NCBI GenBank assembly: GCA_020853095.1
Contig: JADYZN010000018.1
Location: 1-46,037, forward strand
DNA: 46,037 bases
Direction of reading: 5' to 3'
Origin: Phycisphaerales bacterium
Lineage (GTDB): Bacteria; Planctomycetota; Phycisphaerae; Tepidisphaerales; Tepidisphaeraceae
A program made the position numbers and the translations under genes. Below, piece after piece: positions 7,266 to 16,029 of this stretch. The stretch's first letter is position 1. Each line of letters opens with the position of its first letter. The notes under the pieces were generated by a model. That model saw only the letters and a program-made list of their open reading frames with translations, was not told the DNA's origin and did no database searches.

Positions 7266-8063
7266 TTACTTTTTTTTGACCCCTTCGGCATTCAAAAGAA
7301 AAGCCACGACTTGATCCTGATAATCCGTCACGGTTTCGTCCGCGTGAGTTGCCCCATCTGCCTCGATGTAAGTGCAGTCATATCCAAGAGATATGAGTTT
7401 TTTGGATAATTCCCTGCTGTGGCTGACGGGTACGATCACATCCGCCGACCCGTGAAGAAGCAGCACTGGAATGTTCCGCAGACGATTCGCGTGTTGGACG
7501 GAGTTGTTCACATCGTAGGCCTGGGGGTTTTCCTGTGGCGTGCCGCCGTAGGATTCGGCGATCGGCTTGCCGTAATTGGGGGACTGCTCGATCCATGTGA
7601 CAAAATCGGTCATCGGCATGAAGGCACAGACCGACCGAACGTTGTCGGGGTGGTTTATGGCATAGGCCAGCGACGATCCACCTCCCATGCTGGTTCCCAT
7701 GAGGTGAACGTGTTTCGGATCGATCTGATGGTCTTCCGACACCTGTTTGATCACCCTGGAGAGCGATCGTTTCGCCAGATCGTTCATAAAATGGGTCGGG
7801 CCAAGGTCCGGCACGACGGTATAGGCGCCATGCCCGGCCAATGCCTGACGAATTTTGGCATACGGCGGCCGGGAGAGGTTGTATTCACCATCCTTGATCG
7901 ACCCGCCCGCACCATAGAGATAGACAAGCATCCAGCGATTTTTGGCCGGCACGGGTGGGTTCGGTTCGATTACCAGGCATGCTATCGATTTTCCCGGTTC
8001 AACTTCGATTTCGTGGACCACAAAAAAGCCTTTTGATGAAAAAGTGGATGGCGTGATGCCCAA
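7266..8063 (-). CDS. Alpha/beta hydrolase (dienelactone hydrolase/prolyl oligopeptidase type)
   Basis: A 265-residue alpha/beta hydrolase without a clear signal peptide. The oxyanion region is YLYGAGG, the nucleophile elbow is GTSMGGG (Ser at about 142), the acid is in LLHGSADVIVPV, and the catalytic His is in GATHADE near the C-terminus, so the triad is complete. The substrate is unknown; an ester or peptide is likely. The start is TTG at 8063; a minus-strand TATAAT (8086-8081) lies 17 bases before it. It is divergent from another alpha/beta hydrolase with only 29 bases between the starts. Confidence 0.85.
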   Translation of the reverse strand: MGITPSTFSSKGFFVVHEIEVEPGKSIACLVIEPNPPVPAKNRWMLVYLYGAGGSIKDGEYNLSRPPYAKIRQALAGHGAYTVVPDLGPTHFMNDLAKRSLSRVIKQVSEDHQIDPKHVHLMGTSMGGGSSLAYAINHPDNVRSVCAFMPMTDFVTWIEQSPNYGKPIAESYGGTPQENPQAYDVNNSVQHANRLRNIPVLLLHGSADVIVPVSHSRELSKKLISLGYDCTYIEADGATHADETVTDYQDQVVAFLLNAEGVKKK

Positions 8064-8078
8064 GGACCTGACGTTATC

Positions 8079-8090
8079 ATATTATACGAA
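8079..8090. promoter_or_regulatory. Divergent -10 region between two alpha/beta hydrolase genes
   Basis: The short gap between the divergent starts at 8063 and 8093 holds a perfect TATAAT on the minus strand (8086-8081) and an overlapping AT-rich TATTAT/TTATAC on the plus strand. Both genes would have very short leaders. Confidence 0.4.
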
Positions 8091-8092
8091 AA

Positions 8093-9016
8093 GTGTTGCC
8101 ACTAGGGATTGTATTTCTCTCAACCGGATTGTTGTTGGTGATGGTGCTGTGGCTTTGGATGGCCTGGGCGTTGGTGCATCCACCGCGAATGACCGACGGC
8201 AAGGCGATCTATATCCTGAAGCGGCTGTCGCCACAGGATTTGGGGTTGGAATTTGAGAATCTTCGATTCAAAGTCGTCGATCATCACACCCATCGGCCGT
8301 TGAATCTCGCGGCGTGGTGGATACCGGCGCCTGATCATGCGGTTCAAGGCCGATGCGTGATCCTGGTCCATGGATACGCCGATGCGAAGGTCGGCGCGAT
8401 CGCGTGGGCGCCAATATTTCACGAGCTGGGTTTTCACGTTCTTGCGATCGACCTGCGCGGGCACGGTGAGAGCGGCGGGAAGGCCACCACCGCGGGGTAT
8501 TTTGAACGGCATGACCTGAACCAGGTGATCGACCAGCTTCGACAGCAATATCCGAAGCAGACCGGGAGTCTGGTGCTTTTTGGCATCAGCATGGGGGCGG
8601 CCGTCGTCGCGGCGACCGCTGCGATGCGGGAGGATTTGTCGGCGGTGATACTGGAATGCCCCTATGCCGATTTTCAGCGGGCGGCCGCGGCACATGGGCA
8701 TTTGATGGGGTTGCCGTTATCCGGGTTGCAGAAATACAGCATTCGGATGGCGCAGACGTTGATTGGAGCCGATTTTGATGAGGTTCGGCCGGTGGATTCG
8801 ATCCGTCGGATTGGTTGCCCGCTGATGGTGATCCAATCCGGGGATGATCCGCTGGTTGGGTCGGTGGAGATGGAGGCCATCAAGTCCGCCTTGGAATCCC
8901 GACCTGCGAATCTGACGGAATATTGGCGAATCGATGATGCGGGCCATGTACTGGGGATGGCGGCCGACCCGCGTGAATACGGTCGGCGACTGCAACGTTT
9001 CCTTGATACGGTGTGA
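8093..9016 (+). CDS. Membrane-anchored alpha/beta hydrolase
   Basis: A 307-residue alpha/beta hydrolase with an N-terminal hydrophobic helix (about residues 3-28, LLLVMVLWLWMAWAL) that probably anchors it with the catalytic domain outside the cytoplasm. The core shows ILVHGYAD (oxyanion), DLRGHGES, the nucleophile elbow FGISMGAA, VIQSGDDPLV (acid) and DAGHVLG (His). It resembles the serine hydrolases with a TM helix seen near YqkD or FrsA-like proteins. The start is GTG at 8093; an internal ATG at 8141 would cut the helix short. It is not homologous in detail to its divergent hydrolase neighbour. Substrate unknown. Confidence 0.85.
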   Translation: MLPLGIVFLSTGLLLVMVLWLWMAWALVHPPRMTDGKAIYILKRLSPQDLGLEFENLRFKVVDHHTHRPLNLAAWWIPAPDHAVQGRCVILVHGYADAKVGAIAWAPIFHELGFHVLAIDLRGHGESGGKATTAGYFERHDLNQVIDQLRQQYPKQTGSLVLFGISMGAAVVAATAAMREDLSAVILECPYADFQRAAAAHGHLMGLPLSGLQKYSIRMAQTLIGADFDEVRPVDSIRRIGCPLMVIQSGDDPLVGSVEMEAIKSALESRPANLTEYWRIDDAGHVLGMAADPREYGRRLQRFLDTV

Positions 9017-9028
9017 ATTTTTAAGGCA

Positions 9029-9057
9029 TTGAATAAAAGACATGAACATCCTATTAT
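9029..9057 (+). promoter_or_regulatory. Promoter of nifJ
   Basis: TTGAAT (9029-9034) and TATTAT (9052-9057) are separated by exactly 17 bp in an AT-rich gap just upstream of nifJ, giving a leader of about 35 bases. It is one of the best sigma-70-type matches in the window. Confidence 0.55.
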
Positions 9058-9100
9058 AAGATAAGTGGCTGACTGACAATTTCGCACCGTGGAGATGGCC

Positions 9101-12100
9101 ATGAAGAACCACGAAGGCGGCATGGGACAAGGGTTGGAAGCGGCGGCTGCCCGGCGAACGATGGTGACGCTGGACGGCAACGAAGCGGCGGTTTCGGTTG
9201 CTTATCGATTGAGTGAAGTGGCGGCGATTTATCCGATCACGCCGTCCAGCACGATGGGGGAACTGGCCGATGAGTGGTCCGCAAAGGGGCGTGCGAATAT
9301 CTGGGGGACGATACCACGAATTTCACAGATGCAATCCGAGGGCGGGGCCGCCGGGGCGGTTCATGGTGCGTTGCAGGCCGGCGCGTTGACGACGACGTTC
9401 ACCGCGTCACAGGGCCTGCTGCTGATGATTCCCAGCATGTACAAGATCGCCGGGGAATTGCTGCCGTTTGTGATGCACGTTTCGGCACGGACGCTGGCGA
9501 CGCACGCCTTGTCCATTTTCGGTGACCACCAGGATGTGATGAGCTGCAGGCAGACGGGTTTTGCGATGTTGTGCGCCAATTCGGTGCAGGAGTCGCATGA
9601 CATGGCATTGATCGCGCACGCCGCCACGTTGCGCAGCCGGGTTCCGTTTCTGCATTTTTTCGACGGATTCCGCACCAGCCACGAGGTCAACAAAATCCGG
9701 GAATTGAGCGACGACGATCTTCGGGCATTGATGGATGATGAGGCGGTGGCGGCGTTCCGCAGGCGGGCGATGACGCCGGATCGGCCGGTGCTGCGGGGAG
9801 CGGCGCAGAACCCGGATACTTTTTTCCAGGCCCGCGAGGCGTGCAATCCGTATTACGAGGATTGTCCGCGGCAGGTGAAGGAGGTCATGGGGCAGTTCGC
9901 GGCACGGACCGGCCGGCGGTACGGGTTGTTTGATTACGTGGGCGATGCGCAGGCCGAACGGGTGATCGTGATGATGGGGTCGGGCGCGCAGACCGCCGAA
10001 CAGACCGCGCGATGGATGTGCGATCACGGCCAGGGCGTTGGCGTGTTGAAGGTCCGGCTGTACCGTCCATGGTCCAACGAGGATTTTGTCCGGGCGCTGC
10101 CGCCGGGTGTTCGACGAATCGCGGTTCTGGACCGAACCAAGGAGCCGGGGTCGCTGGGAGAACCGTTGTATCAGGACGTGGTTTGCGCCCTGTGTGAGGC
10201 GAGGGAAACCGGCCTGATCGAACAAGAGCCCTCGGTCATCGGCGGGCGTTATGGATTGTCCAGCAAGGAATTCACGCCGGCGATGGTCAAGGCGGTTTTT
10301 GACGAGATGGATCTTCCACGCCCCCGCCGTCGATTCACCGTGGGGATCATGGACGATGTGACCCATCTGTCACTGGACGTTGAGGAGGGTTTTGAAATTT
10401 TGGGCGATGAGGTGGTCCAGTGCATTTTCTACGGGCTGGGCGCGGATGGAACGGTGGGCGCCAACAAGAATTCCATCAAGATCATCGGAGAGGAGACCGA
10501 CAACTGGGCGCAGGGGTATTTTGTTTACGATTCAAAGAAATCGGGCGCGATCACGATCTCGCATCTGCGGTTTGGGCCTGAACCGATCGAGGCCCCCTAC
10601 CTGATCGGCAAGGCGCGGTTTGTCGCCTGTCATCAATTTCATTTTCTGGAACGTTACGACGTGCTGGAACATGCCGCGGAGGGCGCGGTTTTTCTGTTGA
10701 ACAGCTCGATGCCGGCCGATCGGGTCTGGGATCATCTGCCGGCGGGCGTGCAGAAGGTGATCATCGGTAAAAACCTGCAATTTCACGTGATCGACGCCTA
10801 CCAGGTGGCTCGCGAATCGGGCATGGGCGGGCGGATCAACACGATCATGCAGACCTGCTTTTTTGGAATATCCGGCGTGCTGCCGCGGGAGCAGGCCATT
10901 GAACAGATCAAGAAAACCATTCAGAAAACCTATGGTAAAAAAGGCAAGGAGGTGGTCGATCGCAATTTCGCGGCCGTGGACAACGCGCTGGCCCATCTGA
11001 AACGGGTGGATTGCCCCAAACAGGCCACCGCCGCCGAGGCCCCCGCTCTGATTTCACCGCGGGCGCCGGATTTCGTGCAGCGGATCACGGCGGTCATGTT
11101 GTCCAACCATGGAGACCTGCTTCCGGTCAGCGCCTTCGCGGTGGATGGGACGTGGCCTCTGTCGACGGCCCGCTGGGAAAAACGCAATCTCGCGACGGAA
11201 ATTCCCGTTTGGGATGCCGAGTTGTGCATCCAGTGCAACAAGTGCGCCATCGTCTGCCCGCACGCCGCGATCCGCGCCAAGGTCTACGATCCCTCGGCGC
11301 TGGCCGGCGCGCCCGAAACGTTCAAGTCAATCGATTACAAGGCTCCAGACCTGAAAGGGGACAAATACACCATCCAGGTCGCACCGGAGGATTGCACGGG
11401 TTGCCGGTTGTGCGTGATGGTTTGTCCGGCCCGTGACAAGTCCAATCCACGCCACAAGGCGATCGACATGGAGCCGCAGGCGCCGTTGCGCGGCCAGGAA
11501 CGCGACAACTTCGACTTTTTCCTGACGTTGCCCGATCCCGACCGATCGCGGCTGCGGCTGGACGTCAAGGGCACGCAGATGCTGACGCCATTGTTTGAAT
11601 TTTCCGGCGCCTGTTCGGGATGCGGCGAGACGCCGTACATCAAACTGCTGACGCAGTTGTATGGCGATCGGATTCTCATCGCCAACGCCACCGGCTGTTC
11701 CTCGATTTACGGGGGCAACCTGCCGACGACCCCTTATTGCGCCAATTCTGATGGGCGCGGGCCGTCATGGGCCAACTCGCTGTTTGAAGACAACGCGGAA
11801 TTCGGACTTGGAATGCGGCTGGCTTTGGACAAGCACCAGGAGCAGGCCCGCGAGTTACTGCTTCGGATGGCCGGGGCGATTGACCGGCCGCAACTGGTGA
11901 CGGAGTTGCTCAACGAGCCTCAGTCAACCGATGCGCAGATTGCCGCCCAGCGCGGCCGGGTGGAGGCGCTGGCGGAGCGGTTGACACAGATTCATACGCC
12001 GGAATCCCTCCGATTGGCGTTGCTGGCCGATTATCTGGTGCACAAAAGCGTCTGGGTTGTCGGCGGGGATGGGTGGGCGTACGACATCGGGTTCGGCGGA

Positions 12101-12715
12101 TTGGATCACGTCCTGGCAAGCGGCCGCAAGGTGAACGTTCTGGTCCTGGACACCGAGGTGTATTCCAACACCGGCGGCCAGCAGAGCAAATCGACGCCCA
12201 TCGGCGCGGCCGCCAAGTTCGCCTCCGCCGGCAAATCACAACCCAAGAAGGACCTGGGATTGATCGCGATGAGTTACGGGTCCATTTACGTCGCGCAGGT
12301 GGCGCTGGGCGCCAAGGACGTGCAAACGGTCAAGGCGTTTCAGGAGGCCGAATCGTATCCCGGCGCCTCGCTGATCATCGCCTACAGCCACTGCATCGCC
12401 CATGGTTATGACATGGCGTTTGGAGCGGACCAGCAGAAACTGGCGGTGGAGAGCGGGTATTGGCCGCTGTATCGATACGATCCGCGGCGGGCGGATGCCG
12501 GCGAGCCGGCGTTGCAGTTGGATTCGCCCGCCCCGAAGACGCCGCTGGACAACTACATGCGTAACGAGACGCGATTTCGCATGGTTGAGCAGCAGGATCC
12601 GGATCGATTCAGGGAGTTGTCGGCGGCCGCACAGCGGCAGGTGCAGAGGCGATATCGCCTGTACGAACATTTGTCCCGCATGGGACAGGTTGAAAAGCCC
12701 GCCTCCGGCGGATGA
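9101..12715 (+). CDS. nifJ: Pyruvate:ferredoxin (flavodoxin) oxidoreductase
   Basis: A single-chain PFOR of 1204 residues, the usual length. It converts pyruvate and CoA to acetyl-CoA, CO2 and reduced ferredoxin or flavodoxin using thiamine diphosphate and three [4Fe-4S] clusters. The N-terminal domain has AAIYPITPSSTMGE. The ferredoxin domain has CIQCNKCAIVCP (about residue 709) and CTGCRLCVMVCP (about 766). CSGCGETPY and a distal Cys bind the third cluster, and GDGWAYDIGFGG (about 988) with NTGGQQSKSTP is the TPP site. The ATG at 9101 has GGAG six bases upstream; two earlier in-frame starts at 9089 and 9095 are less well placed. It is followed by, and probably co-transcribed with, a dihydroorotate-dehydrogenase-like gene. 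Confidence 0.98.
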   Translation: MKNHEGGMGQGLEAAAARRTMVTLDGNEAAVSVAYRLSEVAAIYPITPSSTMGELADEWSAKGRANIWGTIPRISQMQSEGGAAGAVHGALQAGALTTTFTASQGLLLMIPSMYKIAGELLPFVMHVSARTLATHALSIFGDHQDVMSCRQTGFAMLCANSVQESHDMALIAHAATLRSRVPFLHFFDGFRTSHEVNKIRELSDDDLRALMDDEAVAAFRRRAMTPDRPVLRGAAQNPDTFFQAREACNPYYEDCPRQVKEVMGQFAARTGRRYGLFDYVGDAQAERVIVMMGSGAQTAEQTARWMCDHGQGVGVLKVRLYRPWSNEDFVRALPPGVRRIAVLDRTKEPGSLGEPLYQDVVCALCEARETGLIEQEPSVIGGRYGLSSKEFTPAMVKAVFDEMDLPRPRRRFTVGIMDDVTHLSLDVEEGFEILGDEVVQCIFYGLGADGTVGANKNSIKIIGEETDNWAQGYFVYDSKKSGAITISHLRFGPEPIEAPYLIGKARFVACHQFHFLERYDVLEHAAEGAVFLLNSSMPADRVWDHLPAGVQKVIIGKNLQFHVIDAYQVARESGMGGRINTIMQTCFFGISGVLPREQAIEQIKKTIQKTYGKKGKEVVDRNFAAVDNALAHLKRVDCPKQATAAEAPALISPRAPDFVQRITAVMLSNHGDLLPVSAFAVDGTWPLSTARWEKRNLATEIPVWDAELCIQCNKCAIVCPHAAIRAKVYDPSALAGAPETFKSIDYKAPDLKGDKYTIQVAPEDCTGCRLCVMVCPARDKSNPRHKAIDMEPQAPLRGQERDNFDFFLTLPDPDRSRLRLDVKGTQMLTPLFEFSGACSGCGETPYIKLLTQLYGDRILIANATGCSSIYGGNLPTTPYCANSDGRGPSWANSLFEDNAEFGLGMRLALDKHQEQARELLLRMAGAIDRPQLVTELLNEPQSTDAQIAAQRGRVEALAERLTQIHTPESLRLALLADYLVHKSVWVVGGDGWAYDIGFGGLDHVLASGRKVNVLVLDTEVYSNTGGQQSKSTPIGAAAKFASAGKSQPKKDLGLIAMSYGSIYVAQVALGAKDVQTVKAFQEAESYPGASLIIAYSHCIAHGYDMAFGADQQKLAVESGYWPLYRYDPRRADAGEPALQLDSPAPKTPLDNYMRNETRFRMVEQQDPDRFRELSAAAQRQVQRRYRLYEHLSRMGQVEKPASGG

Positions 12716-12750
12716 CGATTACGCCGCAAAACGCGGCAGAGGAGACGACC

Positions 12751-13749
12751 ATGGATCTCTCCACGCATTACCTCGGGCTGAGGCTGCCCCATCCGCTGGT
12801 GGTCGGCGCTTCGCCGATGGTGGACAATCTCGACACCGTGCGGCGGCTGGAAGACGCCGGGGCGGCCGCGATCGTGATGCATTCGCTGTTCGAGGAGCAG
12901 CTTTCCATTGAACACCGCGCCACGGTGTATCACATGGAAATTTACGCGGACGCCTATGCCGAAGCGCGGTCGTATTTTCCCGAAGCATCGGATTTCGCCC
13001 TGTGTCCGTGCGATTATCTGAACCAGATCCGGCGCATCAAGCAGGCGGTCGCGATCCCGCTGATCGCCTCGCTCAACGGCGTCAGTTGCGGCGGCTGGAT
13101 CGATTATGCCCGCCAGATCGAGCAGGCGGGCGCCGATGCGCTGGAACTGAACGTTTACTACGTCGCCACCGATCCGACCGAAAACTCGGCCGAGGTGGAG
13201 GACCGCGTGGTTGACACCGCCCGCCAGGTCCGGCAGTCGGTCAACGTTCCGGTGGCCGTCAAACTTTCACAGTTTTATTCGTCGATCCCCAACCTGTGCA
13301 GCAGGCTGGAAGAAGTGGGCGTCGATGGATTGGTGGTGTTCAACCGGTTTTACCAGCCGGACATCGACATCGACGCACTGCAGGTGGTTCCGAAGATTCA
13401 ACTCAGCGACGCCTCGGAGCTGCCGTTGCGGCTGCGCTGGCTGGCGATTCTTTCCAGTTGCCTGCGCGTGTCGCTGGCGGTCAGCGGCGGAGTGCATGGC
13501 GCGGTGGATGCCGTGAAATCCATCATGTGCGGCGCGGATGCGGTACAGATGGTATCAGCGCTTTTGCGACACGGTCCACAACACCTGGCGACGGTGCTGG
13601 CCCAGTTGCGTCAATGGATGACCGAACATGAATACGACTCGATTCGACAGATGAAAGGGAGCATGAACCTGCTGCACTGCCCGGACCGCGGCGCCATCGA
13701 ACGCGCCAACTACATGCACCTGCTGCAAACCTGGCGCGAGCCGGTGTGA
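12751..13749 (+). CDS. Dihydroorotate dehydrogenase-like FMN protein
   Basis: A 332-residue TIM-barrel flavoprotein of the dihydroorotate dehydrogenase superfamily. Visible are LPHPLVVGASPM near the N-terminus, PLIASLNGVSCGGW, ADALELNVYY, PVAVKLSQFYSS, GLVVFNRF and the FMN-phosphate segment SGGVHGAVDAVKSIMCGADAVQ. The segment where PyrD has Asn-x-Ser-Cys-Pro-Asn reads LNVYYVATDP, so the usual catalytic Ser/Cys and its surroundings are absent and it is probably not the pyrimidine enzyme. This variety is commonly seen beside nifJ (recalled knowledge). The start at 12751 has GAGGAGA five bases upstream. A small GCCGC/GCGGC hairpin lies before that site. Confidence 0.88.
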   Translation: MDLSTHYLGLRLPHPLVVGASPMVDNLDTVRRLEDAGAAAIVMHSLFEEQLSIEHRATVYHMEIYADAYAEARSYFPEASDFALCPCDYLNQIRRIKQAVAIPLIASLNGVSCGGWIDYARQIEQAGADALELNVYYVATDPTENSAEVEDRVVDTARQVRQSVNVPVAVKLSQFYSSIPNLCSRLEEVGVDGLVVFNRFYQPDIDIDALQVVPKIQLSDASELPLRLRWLAILSSCLRVSLAVSGGVHGAVDAVKSIMCGADAVQMVSALLRHGPQHLATVLAQLRQWMTEHEYDSIRQMKGSMNLLHCPDRGAIERANYMHLLQTWREPV

Positions 13750-13767
13750 TGAACCGGCCGGAGAGGT

Positions 13768-14376
13768 TCAGTCTTTGAGGGAGCCTTTGGTGCTGGGGAC
13801 GCCGGGGTTGCGCGGGTCGATGGAGACGGCCTGGCGCAGGGCTTTGGCGGCGGCCTTGAAGATCGCCTCGGCGATGTGGTGGTTGTTGGAGCCGTAGGGG
13901 ACGGTAACGTGCAGGTTCAACTTGGCGCTGGTGGCCAGCGCCTTGAAAAACTCCTCCACCAGTTCGACGGCGAACTTTCCGATGCGTTCCCCCTTGAAGG
14001 GAACGTTGAAGATGAACGCCGGCCGGCCGGACAGGTCGATCGCCACCTGCGCCAGGCTTTCATCCATGGGGACGATCGCCCACCCGTAACGGTGGATCGA
14101 GCGTTTGTCGGCCAGGGCGCGTTCCAGGCATTGACCGAGAACGATCCCGACATCCTCCACCGTGTGATGGTCGTCCACCTGCAGGTCCCCTTCGGCGTGG
14201 ATGCGCAGGTCGATCAGGCTGTGGCGGGCCAGCAGGTCCAGCATGTGGTCGAAAAACCCGACGCCGGTTTCGCAGTCGGCATCGCCGGCGCCATCCAGGT
14301 TGATGGCGGCGCGAATCTTGGTCTCGCGGGTCTGGCGGGAGAGTTCGGCGGTGCGATTGGTGGGTGATTTTGCCAT
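13768..14376 (-). CDS. hisB: Imidazoleglycerol-phosphate dehydratase
   Basis: HisB removes water from imidazole glycerol phosphate, the sixth step of histidine synthesis. At 202 residues this is the monofunctional form, without the phosphatase domain found in enterics. The manganese-binding motifs are VDDHHTVEDVGI and SNNHHIAEAIFKA, with GFFDHMLDLLARH upstream. The ATG at 14376 has GGAA six bases before it; an ATG at 14388 would add four residues. It is the last gene of the long leftward run and follows hisC after about 90 bases. It is convergent with the dihydroorotate-dehydrogenase-like gene across 18 bases. Confidence 0.97.
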   Translation of the reverse strand: MAKSPTNRTAELSRQTRETKIRAAINLDGAGDADCETGVGFFDHMLDLLARHSLIDLRIHAEGDLQVDDHHTVEDVGIVLGQCLERALADKRSIHRYGWAIVPMDESLAQVAIDLSGRPAFIFNVPFKGERIGKFAVELVEEFFKALATSAKLNLHVTVPYGSNNHHIAEAIFKAAAKALRQAVSIDPRNPGVPSTKGSLKD

Positions 14377-14467
14377 GTTGGGTTCCATGATGGATTGATC
14401 ATATCTGATGATTGATTGAACCGCGGAAGACGTTCGCGGCGCGGGTCAATCCGGAATCAAAAACAAC

Positions 14468-15538
14468 TCAGGCCGCTTTTTCAGTCGCCGTCAGCGCCTT
14501 GATGCCACCCAGCAGGGCGTTGTTTTCCTGGCTGGTGCCGATGGTGATGCGGATTTTGTCCGAAAGGCCGGGCTTGTCAAAATGTCGGACCAGGATGCCC
14601 TGGCGTTTGAGACCCAGGTACGCCTCGTGGCCCCGTCCATCGGGAGCGGCGGCGAAGATGAAATTGGCGGAGCTGGGCAGCACCGTCCATCCCATCTGCG
14701 TCAATTCGGAGGAGAGCCGCTGCCGTTCGCCGCGAACGTGTTCCCACGTCCGCCGGGCGTATTCCTGGTCTTCGATGGCGGCGGCCGCGGCGATGATGGC
14801 GATGGCGTCGCAGTTGTAGCTGTCCTTGACCTTCATCATCTGCTCAATGACGGCCGGCTGGGCGACGGCGAATCCGAATCGCAGACCGGCCAGCGAATAG
14901 GCCTTGCTGAAGGTGCGCGAGATGACGATGTTGGGGTGTTGCCGGACCAGCGACAGGCAGTTGTCATCCGCGAAATCGACGTATGCCTCATCGACCAGCA
15001 CCAGCCCGTCAAATTCGCGGGCCAGCTCGGCCACACGGGTCGGCGGGATGAACGTGCCGCTGGGGGCGTTGGGGTTGGCGAGGTATATCGCGTTGGCCTT
15101 GGATTCCAGCAGCCCCCCCGCCGGCAGCGACCAGTCCTTTTCCCATTTGACGCTGACGACGTCGGCATCCTGAAGGCGGGCCAGCACGGGATACAGCGAA
15201 TAGGTCGGGTCGGGATAGGCCAGTTTGCCGCCGGCAGGAACGAACGTGCGCGTGGCGATGGTGAGAATGTCATCGCTGCCGTTGCCGGCCAGGATCATGT
15301 CGGCCGACACGCCCAGCACCTTGGCGGCGGCGGCGCAGAACGTGTCGGCGACGGGGTTGGGATATCGCCGAAGCAGTTCCGGTTCCATCTCCCGGATCGC
15401 CTGCATGACCCTGGGGCTGGGTGGAAAGGGATTTTCGTTGGTGTTCAGCTTGATGATGCGCTCGCCGGGAGCGGGTTGCTCGCCGGGCACGTAGCCATCC
15501 ATGTCGCGCACGGTCGATCGTACAAAGTTGGGAGCCAT
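14468..15538 (-). CDS. hisC: Histidinol-phosphate aminotransferase
   Basis: HisC is a PLP aminotransferase that converts imidazole acetol phosphate to histidinol phosphate. The 356 residues fit the family. Visible are IKLNTNENPFPPSP, GNGSDDIL, YPDPTYSLYP, NPNAPSGTFIP, VDEAYVDFA, the PLP lysine in SRTFSKAYSLAGLRFG, and the C-terminal RITIGTSQEN. The ATG at 15538 was preferred to a TTG 11 codons upstream. A minus-strand TATACT ends seven bases before the ATG, so an internal promoter giving a nearly leaderless message is possible. It is followed by hisB. Confidence 0.97.
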   Translation of the reverse strand: MAPNFVRSTVRDMDGYVPGEQPAPGERIIKLNTNENPFPPSPRVMQAIREMEPELLRRYPNPVADTFCAAAAKVLGVSADMILAGNGSDDILTIATRTFVPAGGKLAYPDPTYSLYPVLARLQDADVVSVKWEKDWSLPAGGLLESKANAIYLANPNAPSGTFIPPTRVAELAREFDGLVLVDEAYVDFADDNCLSLVRQHPNIVISRTFSKAYSLAGLRFGFAVAQPAVIEQMMKVKDSYNCDAIAIIAAAAAIEDQEYARRTWEHVRGERQRLSSELTQMGWTVLPSSANFIFAAAPDGRGHEAYLGLKRQGILVRHFDKPGLSDKIRITIGTSQENNALLGGIKALTATEKAA

Positions 15539-15581
15539 GGCCGGTAGTATACTCGAAGAACGAAAGGTCAAGCCAGTGGAT

Positions 15582-16025
15582 TCAGCGCACCACGCCGATG
15601 GTCAGCAGCAGATTCGCGTAGATGCGCTGTTCGCCGGTGGCGATGATGAGGATGACGTCGGGCGTGCCGGCGGCATCGTAAAAGGCGAAGCGTTCGATTT
15701 TCACCAGCTCGCCCCGGCAATCCGTCGGCCGCAACAGGCGGCGAAATTCCGTCCAGATCTCCGGATCGGCCTGAAGGGCATACGGGCCGGTGCGGGCGTA
15801 GTCCATCACCTCGGCCCGCTCGATCGGGATGGCGGTGGTCAGGACTTCCAGCACGTCCGTCACGGAAGGCAATCCCGCGCGCAGGTTCAGGTAGACGACT
15901 TCGGCGTTCGGGCCGCGTTTGGTTCCGTGGGGATAATTGCCATCGGAGATCAGCACCTTGCTGGCATGCCCGCCGCGGGCGAGGGCGGCGGAGATTTGAG
16001 GATGAAGCAGCGTATGTTTCAACAT
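15582..16025 (-). CDS. RbsD/FucU family sugar mutarotase
   Basis: A 147-residue protein of the RbsD/FucU family, which interconverts pyranose/furanose forms or anomers of ribose or fucose. Visible are MLKHTLLHPQISAALARGGH with the conserved His, VLISDGNYPHG with the conserved Asp, and the C-terminal GEQRIYANLLLTIGV. The extended loop and length are closer to FucU than to the shorter RbsD. No sugar transporter or kinase is nearby; it sits between serS (4-base gap) and hisC in the leftward run, so its substrate cannot be inferred from context. Confidence 0.9.
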   Translation of the reverse strand: MLKHTLLHPQISAALARGGHASKVLISDGNYPHGTKRGPNAEVVYLNLRAGLPSVTDVLEVLTTAIPIERAEVMDYARTGPYALQADPEIWTEFRRLLRPTDCRGELVKIERFAFYDAAGTPDVILIIATGEQRIYANLLLTIGVVR

Positions 16026-16029
16026 GGAT

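Noticed and set aside
9407-10366. A 319-codon minus-strand frame in nifJ
   Set aside because: Antisense to a complete PFOR gene; no domain.
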